DNA of 7,675 nt from Methanosarcinaceae archaeon (GCA_030655675.1 JAUSPM010000163.1:1-7675), one strand, 5' to 3'; positions 1 to 5,188 are shown, counted from the stretch's first letter. The notes: generated from the sequence alone by a model not told the origin. Program-made: numbers and translations.

Positions 1-102
1 AGTACAGTTCTTTTTAATGATCTGTTAGTTTATTAGTGCGAATGGAATGTGCCGCCTGCGGAGGTTGTTATACTAAACAATATCTACTTTTTGTGACTTT
101 CT

Positions 103-172
103 GCCACAGAGGGCACAGAGAGCACAGAGAACGTGGCAACAATCCCTCTGTGTACTCTGTGCGCTCTGTGGC
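103..172. repeat. CACAGAG-type palindromic intergenic element
   Basis: The left arm (103-129) is three CACAGAG units with two-base spacers. The right arm (146-172) is the reverse complement, three CTCTGTG units, matching at 24 of 27 positions around a 16-base centre. Elements built of CACAGAG/CTCTGTG units are known as dispersed intergenic repeats in many environmental archaea and bacteria. No transposase is linked to it. Transcribed, it would form a long hairpin. Confidence 0.85.
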
Positions 173-319
173 TGTCAGATATAGTTCTAAATTATACTTG
201 CGGAGTAGTATCTCTTCAAATATACAATCGCATTGCTTGAATCAATAAACATGATGAACCGGATTTTTATCAGTACCACAAAAGGACGAATACATATTTA
301 TATGAATCATAGTAACAAA

Positions 320-327
320 TTTATAAC
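320..327 (+). promoter_or_regulatory. Possible TATA box for the DUF104 antitoxin gene
   Basis: TTTATAAC lies about 40 bases before the start codon, preceded by the A-rich stretch AACAAA that could act as a BRE. Transcription would begin near 348-350, giving a short leader that carries the GGTGAT ribosome binding site at 355-360. A second candidate, TTTATATG at 297-304, is equally archaeal in form, so the choice is uncertain. Confidence 0.35.
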
Positions 328-362
328 AATATGAAATATGGAATTCTCTGCAAAGGTGATTA

Positions 363-584
363 ATGATGAAGATGAAAGCTGTGTATAAAGATCATGTATT
401 AAAACCACTTAATGACATATCTCATATGCATTTGGACAATGGGGCGGAAGTTGAGATCGATATAAAGCAATCCCCGACTGACCGGATTACCGGACTTTTG
501 AAACATGTGGATCTAACGTCCCTTGAACTTCAACACAAGGCTAAGGATATGTGGGTGAAAGGGCTTGTATCTGATAGACACTAA
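363..584 (+). CDS. DUF104 (AF2212-like) antitoxin, VapB type
   Basis: A 73-residue protein whose N-terminus has the hallmark of the AF2212-like/DUF104 antitoxin family: a short beta strand, then AVYKDHVLKPL (residues 6-16), an acidic-hydrophobic strand (AEVEIDI, 28-34), and a helical tail (LELQHKAKDMW, 54-64) that in this family binds the toxin. Members normally pair with a VapC PIN-domain RNase encoded just downstream. Here only a 14-codon VapC-like stub follows (565-609), overlapping the end of this gene. GGTGAT at 355-360 is a good ribosome binding site. It is 2 bases from the ATG at 363 and 5 bases from an in-frame ATG at 366, so 366 may be the true start. The function as an antitoxin comes from the family; whether it still neutralises a toxin elsewhere in the genome is open. 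Confidence 0.8.
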   Translation: MMKMKAVYKDHVLKPLNDISHMHLDNGAEVEIDIKQSPTDRITGLLKHVDLTSLELQHKAKDMWVKGLVSDRH

Positions 585-609
585 TATATTTCTCGAAAAG
601 AATCGTTAA
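565..609 (+). pseudogene. Truncated VapC-like PIN toxin (N-terminal stub)
   Basis: Read from TTG at 565, the frame gives MYLIDTNIFLEKNR and then TAA (607-609). LIDTNIFLE is the typical first strand of VapC PIN-domain ribonucleases; its Asp is the first metal-binding catalytic residue. A whole VapC has roughly 130 residues with three further acidic residues, and none of that is present in any frame before the next gene at 632. The stub overlaps the last 20 bases of the DUF104 gene, the arrangement expected of an intact antitoxin-toxin pair. I infer that a deletion or replacement removed the rest of the toxin gene. The short match could be chance, but its position and sequence make that unlikely. 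Confidence 0.65.
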
Positions 610-631
610 AATTTAATGATTAAGGAGTCTG

Positions 632-955
632 GTGTTAATGATTGCTCAGGAACAAATTAAATCAGTCGTTCAGGCTATAGTTGAAGGTTACAAACCCATA
701 AAGATAATCTTGTTTGGATCATACGCATACGGACATCCAACGAAAGACAGCGATTTAGATCTATTAATTATAAAAGATGGTGATGCCACTGGAATACAGA
801 GAAACCGCCGTGTTCGAAGCATTCTCAAGGACTTTTCAATACCAATAGACGTTATAGTAAAAAGCAGTCAAGAATTTGATACGTTGAAAGATGTTATTGG
901 CACAGTGATATATCCTGCAAATAAATATGGAAAAGTGATCTATGAACAAAAATAA
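632..955 (+). CDS. MNT-type nucleotidyltransferase domain protein (MntA-like antitoxin)
   Basis: A 107-residue minimal nucleotidyltransferase. The family signature is clear: ILFGSYAYG (residues 26-34, Gly29-Ser30), SDLDLLII (40-47, with metal-binding Asp41 and Asp43), and a third Asp in PIDVIV (Asp73). The ending KVIYEQK matches the usual C-terminus, so the protein appears complete. Proteins of this size usually pair with a HEPN RNase toxin; in the studied MntA-HepT systems they AMPylate the toxin. No HEPN gene follows; at most a 20-codon remnant overlaps the 3' end (942-1004). GGAG at 624-627 serves either GTG 632 (4-base gap) or ATG 638 (10-base gap), and both starts keep the whole domain. 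It lies 47 bases after the antitoxin stop, probably in the same transcript. The AMPylation role here is inference. Confidence 0.85.
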   Translation: MLMIAQEQIKSVVQAIVEGYKPIKIILFGSYAYGHPTKDSDLDLLIIKDGDATGIQRNRRVRSILKDFSIPIDVIVKSSQEFDTLKDVIGTVIYPANKYGKVIYEQK

Positions 956-1004
956 GTATTTCCCCAACATTGAGTGGGTTGTATCCAAAAACACTAAAGA
1001 TTAA
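942..1004 (+). pseudogene. Possible 5' remnant of a HEPN toxin gene
   Basis: An ATG at 942 opens a 20-codon frame (beginning MNKNKYFPNIEWV, ending at TAA 1002-1004) that overlaps the last 14 bases of the nucleotidyltransferase gene. That is where a HEPN partner normally starts. An aromatic 'EW' near the N-terminus is common in HEPN proteins, but the similarity is too short to prove. The frame stops just before the palindrome at 1017. It may be only a chance frame. Confidence 0.2.
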
Positions 1005-1174
1005 TGAATGTTTTGAAACCGCAGAGCACGCGGAGGGCGCAGAGAAAAATACAACTCTCTGCGATCTCAGCGGCCTCTGCGGTTATTTTTTTCATGAATA
1101 ATTACCATACAATTCAATTGTTATAAAATATCTCATATATTTGTTAAAATTAGTAGTATTGCCCACTCGATGTT
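966..1174. repeat. Inverted-repeat-flanked segment around a palindrome
   Basis: AACATTGAGTGGG (966-978) is matched in inverted orientation by CCCACTCGATGTT (1162-1174), 12 of 13 positions. The 209-base segment they enclose contains the CGCAGAG palindrome (1017-1084) and a 13-base palindrome, ACAATTCAATTGT (1109-1121). The layout resembles a small non-autonomous element, but no target-site duplication is evident and the terminal repeats are short. Confidence 0.35.
1017..1084. repeat. CGCAGAG-type palindrome, possible terminator
   Basis: The arms at 1017-1044 and 1057-1084 match at 23 of 28 positions, with outer ends AACCGCAGAG and CTCTGCGGTT. The units are of the same type as the element at 103-172 but in a GC-richer variant. 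Seven T residues follow at 1086-1092, so as RNA it would be a long hairpin followed by U-rich sequence. It may end transcription of the 363-955 antitoxin/nucleotidyltransferase unit, since archaeal termination depends mainly on T-runs. Confidence 0.75.
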
Positions 1175-1198
1175 AAAGAGAACCATAAAATACGGTTA

Positions 1199-1259
1199 AG
1201 CACATGTCCTAATACTTTTACCCCGCTTGGCTCGAGGTTATATAACTAATGATGCTTCT
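1199..1259 (+). repeat. Left copy of a 61-base promoter-like direct repeat
   Basis: Matches 3129-3189 at 54 of 61 positions, with a 29-base core (1220-1248) that differs at one base. It contains a TATA box (TTATATAA, 1238-1245). In the right copy the same element drives the radical SAM operon with the ATG eight bases further on; here no start codon or gene follows at that place. It looks like an orphan duplicate of the operon promoter, or a dispersed element. Confidence 0.85.
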
Positions 1260-1342
1260 CTATATTGAGACAACATTGTTTTATATGTGTAATACAAATT
1301 TATAATAGTACATTTGTTACAAAAATAAGTTTATTTGTATGG

Positions 1343-1359
1343 CAAAAGACATTTATATC
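1343..1359 (+). promoter_or_regulatory. Promoter (BRE plus TATA box) of the zinc-ribbon/fusion gene pair
   Basis: CAAAAGACA followed by TTTATATC (1352-1359) fits an archaeal BRE and TATA box. Transcription starting about 25 bases beyond the box centre (near 1380) gives a leader of about 20 bases that carries the GGTGAT ribosome binding site at 1391-1396. Confidence 0.55.
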
Positions 1360-1399
1360 TTTGTCATTTTGTAATATTGCGAATTTAATAGGTGATTAA

Positions 1400-1555
1400 A
1401 TGGTATCAGAATGTAACGTATGCAGAACACATCTTGGTGAAGAACACCCCCAAATGAATGGGATGTGTATTGATTGCCTGGCTGATAAATGGGGAGATAT
1501 AGTTGAAAAATCTCCAATGGTTAGTCCGCACACATTGTATAAAGAAAACCAATGA
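1400..1555 (+). CDS. Small zinc-ribbon protein, function unknown
   Basis: A 51-residue protein, too short for many gene finders. It has two CxxC knuckles: CNVC (Cys5, Cys8) and CIDC (Cys23, Cys26), 14 residues apart, which together can hold one zinc ion. The rest (ADKWGDIVEKSPMVSPHTLY, residues 28-47) is a polar tail with a likely short helix. The start is well supported by GGTGAT at 1391-1396, three bases before the ATG, and by a TATA box at the right distance. The stop lies 18 bases before the phosphoribosyltransferase-acetyltransferase fusion, so the two are probably co-transcribed and may work together. I do not recognise a named family. It could be a nucleic-acid-binding or protein-docking adapter for the enzyme. 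Confidence 0.7.
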   Translation: MVSECNVCRTHLGEEHPQMNGMCIDCLADKWGDIVEKSPMVSPHTLYKENQ

Positions 1556-1573
1556 TTTTTTTGAGAGATTAAT

Positions 1574-2500
1574 TTGAGGGAAATATTTTTTGACGAGAAC
1601 AACGTTAAAACGGGTTTGTGTCAAGCGTATTCTAAATTAGTTCAAGAAGGTTTTGATTCATACACCATATTGGGAATTGGTGATGGTGGCAAACATATTG
1701 TGGCTGGATTAATTGATTGTGGTTTTTCTGGAAATACATTATTATGTCCGTTCGAAAATGGAGAACCTATTGTACTTGACGGATTCGAAATTTTAAATAA
1801 GAAAATACTTGTTTGTGAAGACACAACAATAACAGGAAAATCTTTCTTGAGGGTATATGCCCAATTAAGAGAGCTCGGTGCAGATGACGTGAAATTTTTA
1901 TCATTTTTAATGCGCAGGGGTTCATCTATTGTTCCAAACATTTTTATTTTTGAGACTGAGGAAGACACCAAGGTGTATTTCCCGTGGAGTGATTATCCAA
2001 TTCGCACGTATTCAAAAGGGATAATTCGCAAAATCATATCTGATGACATTGAAAAGCACTTTATTTGTGGTGATTCACGCATTGATAAAACACTACTATC
2101 TGATTTTTATAATAATCATCGCAACAAAGGAGCTAAAGTTTATCTTGTAGAAGATAAAAGTGAGATTTGTGCAATTATTCAATTTAACGAAATAAAATAT
2201 GGTCCTTATAATGGTTTATTTTTAGATATAATTGCGACTGCACAAGAAAAACACGGAAACAAATATGGCAGTACACTGTTAAAATTAATTCTTCTATATA
2301 TGTTCTATCATGAATTTGATTTCATATATGGCTACGCGTTCGATGATGATCAACTTCTTAAAATGTATAATGCCATCGGGTTTGAAGTGGTTGGCTCGGT
2401 TCCAGATCCTATTTATGGCACACTTCACAAATTGGTAACAGTCAACGAGGCAAAAGTGAAAAAAGAGATTGTGATTACTACGATCAGATCTCACATTTAG
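1574..2500 (+). CDS. Phosphoribosyltransferase-GNAT acetyltransferase fusion protein
   Basis: A 308-residue protein with two enzyme domains. Residues about 15-150 are a type I phosphoribosyltransferase: a Gly-rich loop (GIGDGGK, 34-40) and the PRPP-binding motif ILVCEDTTITGKS (78-90, acidic pair Glu82-Asp83, then TGKS). Residues about 160-290 are a GNAT acyltransferase: strand LFLDIIATA (215-223), an acetyl-CoA pyrophosphate loop (HGNKYGSTLLKL, 227-238, in which Lys230 replaces one Gly of the usual Q/RxxGxG/A), and the terminal YNAIGFEVVG (265-274). The fusion suggests that a ribosylated product is also acylated, or that one domain regulates the other; the substrate is unknown. The start is TTG at 1574, since an in-frame TGA lies at 1562-1564 and no ATG or GTG fits; the ribosome binding site is weak. 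The gene is AT-rich compared with the operon to its right, which suggests transfer. It shares a promoter with the zinc-ribbon gene. Confidence 0.8.
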   Translation: MREIFFDENNVKTGLCQAYSKLVQEGFDSYTILGIGDGGKHIVAGLIDCGFSGNTLLCPFENGEPIVLDGFEILNKKILVCEDTTITGKSFLRVYAQLRELGADDVKFLSFLMRRGSSIVPNIFIFETEEDTKVYFPWSDYPIRTYSKGIIRKIISDDIEKHFICGDSRIDKTLLSDFYNNHRNKGAKVYLVEDKSEICAIIQFNEIKYGPYNGLFLDIIATAQEKHGNKYGSTLLKLILLYMFYHEFDFIYGYAFDDDQLLKMYNAIGFEVVGSVPDPIYGTLHKLVTVNEAKVKKEIVITTIRSHI

Positions 2501-2526
2501 TACAATTAACAACACGTTTTGATCAC

Positions 2527-2760
2527 ATGAGAGCATTAAACTATAGGATTCTTCTCAGAAAAGAGCCGGAGGGCGGTTACACAGTATTAGTCCCATCACT
2601 TCCTGGATGTATCACATACGGCGATACGATAGAAGAAGCAATAAAGATGGCAAAGGAAGCCATTGAGTTGTACATAGAGAGTTTGAGAGAGCATGGCGAT
2701 GAGATTCCCACAAAGAGAGGAATGTTAGAATGCACTCTTGCGGTGGAAGCATATGCCTAA
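2527..2760 (+). CDS. hicB: HicB-family antitoxin
   Basis: A 77-residue protein with the full HicB antitoxin core: YRILLRKEPEGGYTVLVPSLPGC (residues 6-28), the G-D-T-hydrophobic-E-E-A segment (32-38), and a helix rich in Glu and Ala (AIKMAKEAIELYIESL, 38-53). This partly degraded RNase H-like fold binds HicA, an mRNA-cleaving dsRBD-fold toxin. There is no extra DNA-binding domain at the C-terminus, as in many short archaeal HicBs. The gene starts 26 bases after the fusion gene; no strong ribosome binding site is visible. Its end overlaps the ATG of the hicA frame by eight bases, the usual HicB-HicA coupling, but that hicA frame is broken. Confidence 0.9.
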   Translation: MRALNYRILLRKEPEGGYTVLVPSLPGCITYGDTIEEAIKMAKEAIELYIESLREHGDEIPTKRGMLECTLAVEAYA

Positions 2761-2892
2761 ACTTCCTACATTTTCCTCTCAAAAAGTCATCAAGATACTT
2801 TAGAAAAACGGATTTGTTTTAGATCGGATTAAATATCAAAATTCGGTTATTTCAACGAATATACCGGATGCAAATGGCACTACAAATATATG
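2753..2892 (+). pseudogene. hicA: HicA toxin pseudogene with in-frame TAG
   Basis: From ATG 2753 the frame reads MPKLPTFSSQKVIKIL, then TAG at 2801-2803, then KNGFVLDRIK in the same frame. This matches the HicA N-terminus (consensus like MPKLP.hSGKEVIKhLEKhGFhhDRIRGSHH), with TAG where HicA usually has a Glu-like residue. Past DRIK the expected GSHH motif, which carries the catalytic His, is missing; only a weak likeness (PDANGTT) to the following Asp-Gly region remains. So the gene is probably inactive twice over: a nonsense codon and loss of the active site. The end given is approximate. TAG as pyrrolysine, known in some relatives, is possible but would not restore the missing His. Confidence 0.75.
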
Positions 2893-2916
2893 GAATTGGT
2901 GGATTTTTATTTTTTT

Positions 2917-3028
2917 AAGACACGGATTTACATCGATTAACACTGATTATGACCTTATGTCGTTCTTTTGATAATGATCTATATTATTGCAACTTTAAAT
3001 CTGCATAAATCTGCGAAATCTGCGTCTT
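2917..3028. repeat. GACACGGATT-type palindromic element, long form
   Basis: The left arm starts at AAGACACGGATTT (2917-2929) and continues with GATTAACACTGATT; the right arm ends in GCGAAATCTGCGTCTT (3013-3028) with earlier AAATCTGC units. The arms are imperfect reverse complements built of ten-base units around a roughly 46-base AT-rich centre. This is a well-known style of dispersed intergenic repeat in environmental prokaryotes. T-runs flank it on the left (2911-2916). Confidence 0.7.
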
Positions 3029-3043
3029 GAAATTATTATTTTT

Positions 3044-3095
3044 CAGACACGGATTAACACCGATTAACACTGATTTCATCTAAAATCTGTGTCTT
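3044..3095. repeat. GACACGGATT-type palindromic element, short form
   Basis: CAGACACGGATTA (3044-3056) pairs with AAATCTGTGTCTT (3083-3095) at 11 of 13 positions. Inside the left half, GATTAACAC is repeated with a ten-base period. It is in the same orientation as the element at 2917-3028 and only 15 bases away, so the two are tandem members of one family, with this one having a much shorter centre. Confidence 0.75.
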
Positions 3096-3128
3096 AAAAA
3101 TAACTGGAAAATGGGGCTGTGCCACTTG

Positions 3129-3189
3129 AGCACCTGTTCGAATACTTTCACCCCGCTTGGCTCTAGGTTATATAACTACGGATGCTTCT
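3129..3189 (+). repeat. Right copy of the 61-base promoter-like direct repeat
   Basis: Second copy of the element at 1199-1259, 1930 bases away, 54 of 61 positions identical. It lies directly before the radical SAM gene and includes the gene's TATA box. The two copies bracket the zinc-ribbon, fusion, hicB and hicA-remnant block. Confidence 0.85.
3168..3175 (+). promoter_or_regulatory. TATA box of the radical SAM-DUF4130-MutS operon
   Basis: TTATATAA is a strong archaeal TATA box. Its centre is about 26 bases before the ATG at 3198, so transcription should start at or within a base or two of that ATG, giving a leaderless mRNA. This fits the absence of any ribosome binding site before 3198. 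The upstream GC-rich block CCCCGCTTGG (3151-3160), conserved in both repeat copies, might bind a regulator. Confidence 0.65.
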
Positions 3190-3197
3190 ATAATCAA

Positions 3198-4328
3198 ATG
3201 ACTGAGCAGCATCACACACTCACCGAGCGCATGCGTATCCTTGCACAAGGCACCAAATACGACAGTTGCAACCAGAGTGCAGTGTGTCACGCTTTTGGAC
3301 CGGATGGAAGGTGTATCCAGCTCTACAAGACATTGCTCACCAATTCATGTGCCGGAGAGTGTGCATATTGTCCAAACCGCAGGGGACGTGACACGGTGCG
3401 CGCAACTCTGACGCCGGAGGAGATCGTAAAAATAACATGGTCGTTCTATCGCAAGAACGCTGTTGAGGGACTATTCCTATCATCAGGCATCATCGGTGAT
3501 GCAGAAAACACAGCCGAGAAGCAGCTTGAAGTGGCACAACTGTTGCGCAGCCAGGGGTTTACGGGATATATTCACACACGGGTCATGCCAGGAACTCCGA
3601 AACATCTTCTTGAACAGATCGCAGAATACTCCAACAAGTTCGGGGTAAATGCCGAAACCACGAGTTCTGTCAACTATTCCGAGATATGCCCGAATTTCGA
3701 TTATAATAATGACATCCTGACCCGCCTGAAATGGACACGCGAACTTATCGAAAAACAAAGGCGCAAGGTCGGATATGGCGGTCGCATTGTAGGTGCGAAT
3801 GACACGCAGTTCGTCGTAGGTGCGGTCAACGAGCCTGACAAAGAAATTATCAGTACCGTGCACAAGTTCATGGACAGGTATGCACTTCGCCGTCCCTACT
3901 TCATGAGTTTTGACCCCGTGCCGGATACTCCGCTGCAAAATGGTATAGCTTCACCGAAATGGCGCGAGAACCGATTGTATCAGGCATCGTTCCTGATGAA
4001 GGATTATGGCATGAAGGCATCTGATTTTGATGTGATATTCAATGATGACGGTTTTCTTGCAGATGACGATCCAAAGATGCGTCTTGCGTATGCCCATCCC
4101 GACTATTTCCCGATGAACATAAACACGGCAGAGCGTAATGAGTTGCTCATGGTCCCCGGGATCGGTCCTATCAGCGCGAACCGTATCATGCAGGCACGCC
4201 CGATCGTATCGGAACAGGAACTCGCGCGCATGGGTGTCGTAATCTCACGCGCCCGCCCGTTCATTGAGATCAACGGCAGCAAGCAGACCAACCTGTATTC
4301 ATTTCAAGCATTGGAGGCGGGTTCATGA
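3198..4328 (+). CDS. Radical SAM protein, putative DNA modification/repair family
   Basis: A 376-residue radical SAM enzyme with a DNA-binding tail. CAGECAYC (Cys51, Cys55, Cys58; CX3CX2C) binds the 4Fe-4S cluster that cleaves S-adenosylmethionine. It is followed by GLFLSSGI (91-98), a likely SAM-contacting strand. Residues about 307-333 (NINTAERNELLMVPGIGPISANRIM) form a helix-hairpin-helix, which usually binds DNA backbone. The order and motifs match the family named 'putative DNA modification/repair radical SAM protein', which is regularly paired with a DUF4130 protein, as here. The substrate is unknown. I chose ATG 3198 over the in-frame ATG 3111 because the operon's TATA box lies between them and the 29 extra residues are encoded by the duplicated promoter element. 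Extra cysteines (24, 30, 39) before the cluster might bind another metal. The stop overlaps the next start as ATGA. Confidence 0.88.
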   Translation: MTEQHHTLTERMRILAQGTKYDSCNQSAVCHAFGPDGRCIQLYKTLLTNSCAGECAYCPNRRGRDTVRATLTPEEIVKITWSFYRKNAVEGLFLSSGIIGDAENTAEKQLEVAQLLRSQGFTGYIHTRVMPGTPKHLLEQIAEYSNKFGVNAETTSSVNYSEICPNFDYNNDILTRLKWTRELIEKQRRKVGYGGRIVGANDTQFVVGAVNEPDKEIISTVHKFMDRYALRRPYFMSFDPVPDTPLQNGIASPKWRENRLYQASFLMKDYGMKASDFDVIFNDDGFLADDDPKMRLAYAHPDYFPMNINTAERNELLMVPGIGPISANRIMQARPIVSEQELARMGVVISRARPFIEINGSKQTNLYSFQALEAGS

Positions 4329-5188
4329 TAATAGCATTCAAAACAAATGTGGACGGCGTACTTCTTGCATGTTCCTCATTAAAAGAGTATCCCGATGCCG
4401 AACTAATGTTTGCAAAAGACAAACGCGAACTGGAACAAAAACTCACCTTTTTTGAAACCGAGGATGAGGTTGTGCGGCTTGGATTCACTCCAGTAGGAGG
4501 CACGGAAAAATTAGTTCTGGAAATACTTGGCAAACGCCCTGCAAGAATGTCCCGCACCGACACAAACCCTGTGCAGTATATCGATCTTGTATTGCGGCAC
4601 AGCAAGGCGGATCCGGCTGAACTGGTGCGGCTGATCGTATCCTGTAATGGCAGTGCCGAACATCTTTACACAGGAAAGGCAAAACTCGCACGCAGGTATT
4701 ACAATTACATGCGCGACGTTACCCGCGCGTGGCAGAGGATGTGCATGTTTGCACGTCCCGATATTATCAACGGTGTCCTCACGGTTGACATTGAATCCCC
4801 TCACGATGTCGCCGACATTTTTTGCAGGTGGCTTGCCAAAAAGAATCCCGATGTGCCTGTAGCGGTTATATTCGGAAATTCCGCGTGGGTTGGTAATGGG
4901 GAATTGGTAGGTCTTGACCATTTTATAAAGACTACGGCAGCGTTTGTAAAAAGCCTGCGTACATCGTCTTCATCAAATGACGATGAGGTCGACAAATTGT
5001 GGGATGTATTCTATAATTCCCAGATGATCGAGACCAGACGAAACCGCAAGCTTGCGAGTAAGATGCAACCAAAGAGTTCTGCCGGCATGAGCAAGATGGC
5101 TAAAGCGGACAGGTACAAGGTCGAGCGCGGGATCTCAAATTGCACGCTGGAGATGTTTACTAAGGACAGACATGAGGCAAGTGTATGA
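4325..5188 (+). CDS. DUF4130 protein, partner of the radical SAM protein (probable DNA metabolism)
   Basis: A 287-residue protein of the 'probable DNA metabolism protein' family (DUF4130) that is nearly always encoded beside this radical SAM enzyme. Family marks are the N-terminal strand for a nuclease-like fold (MIIAFKTNVDGVLLACSSL, 1-19), the segment VTRAWQRMCMFARPD (132-146), which corresponds to the conserved 'h.RF..F.rF' block, and near the end VDKLWDVFYNSQMIETRRNR (222-241) followed by KMQPK (246-250), equivalent to the usual 'P.W..Y...i.ierR.N...q...MP' ending. A basic tail of about 35 residues extends past this. In many bacteria the family is fused or adjacent to a uracil-DNA glycosylase; here it is not. 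The start ATG overlaps the previous stop and is preceded by GGAGG at 4313-4317, seven bases away. Activity is not known. Confidence 0.82.
   Translation: MIIAFKTNVDGVLLACSSLKEYPDAELMFAKDKRELEQKLTFFETEDEVVRLGFTPVGGTEKLVLEILGKRPARMSRTDTNPVQYIDLVLRHSKADPAELVRLIVSCNGSAEHLYTGKAKLARRYYNYMRDVTRAWQRMCMFARPDIINGVLTVDIESPHDVADIFCRWLAKKNPDVPVAVIFGNSAWVGNGELVGLDHFIKTTAAFVKSLRTSSSSNDDEVDKLWDVFYNSQMIETRRNRKLASKMQPKSSAGMSKMAKADRYKVERGISNCTLEMFTKDRHEASV

Larger units (their letters stand above)
1..362. other. Gene-free stretch upstream of the DUF104 antitoxin gene
   Basis: I see no real gene here. A 70-codon open frame (36-248, GTG start) exists, but it runs through a CACAGAG palindrome and gives the His-Arg-Gly-His-Arg-Glu type translation produced by that repeat, so I reject it. 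The stretch holds the palindrome at 103-172 and, towards its end, AT-rich DNA with two TATA-like sequences (297-304 and 320-327) that could serve the gene starting at 363. Confidence 0.6.
1005..1399. other. Gene-free, AT-rich stretch
   Basis: No gene is visible on either strand. It holds the palindrome 1017-1084 with a following T-run, the small palindrome at 1109-1121, the left copy of the 61-base promoter-like repeat (1199-1259), and the promoter of the zinc-ribbon gene (1352-1359). TATA-like sequences in the left two thirds have no gene to serve. Confidence 0.6.
2893..3197. other. Intergenic stretch with two palindromes and the operon promoter
   Basis: After the hicA remnant there is no gene until 3198. 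The stretch consists almost wholly of two GACACGGATT-type palindromes (2917-3028 and 3044-3095) and the right copy of the 61-base repeat with its TATA box. The open frame from ATG 3111 into the radical SAM gene is judged to be non-coding leader up to 3197. Confidence 0.65.

Noticed and set aside
36..248. Open frame of 70 codons with a CAACGGC-like cysteine motif
   Set aside because: Most of it is a translation of the CACAGAG palindrome. The GTG start has no ribosome binding site, and the cysteines are too few and not in a known fold.
1109..1130. Promoter and operator (ACAATTCAATTGT plus TTATAAAATA)
   Set aside because: No gene starts within reach on either strand, so I record the palindrome but do not call a promoter.
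103..3095. CRISPR array
   Set aside because: The repeated units are palindromic, irregular in spacing and lack unique spacers between identical repeats; no cas genes are present.
1199..3189. The 61-base direct repeats as target-site duplication of a transposon
   Set aside because: Far too long for a normal target duplication, and no transposase or integrase is encoded between them; segmental duplication fits better.
3111..3197. N-terminal extension of the radical SAM gene
   Set aside because: It overlaps the TATA box and the duplicated promoter element; the family core begins after 3198.
3483..3938. 151-codon frame on the minus strand inside the radical SAM gene
   Set aside because: Antisense shadow of a strongly conserved coding region with no recognisable protein features.
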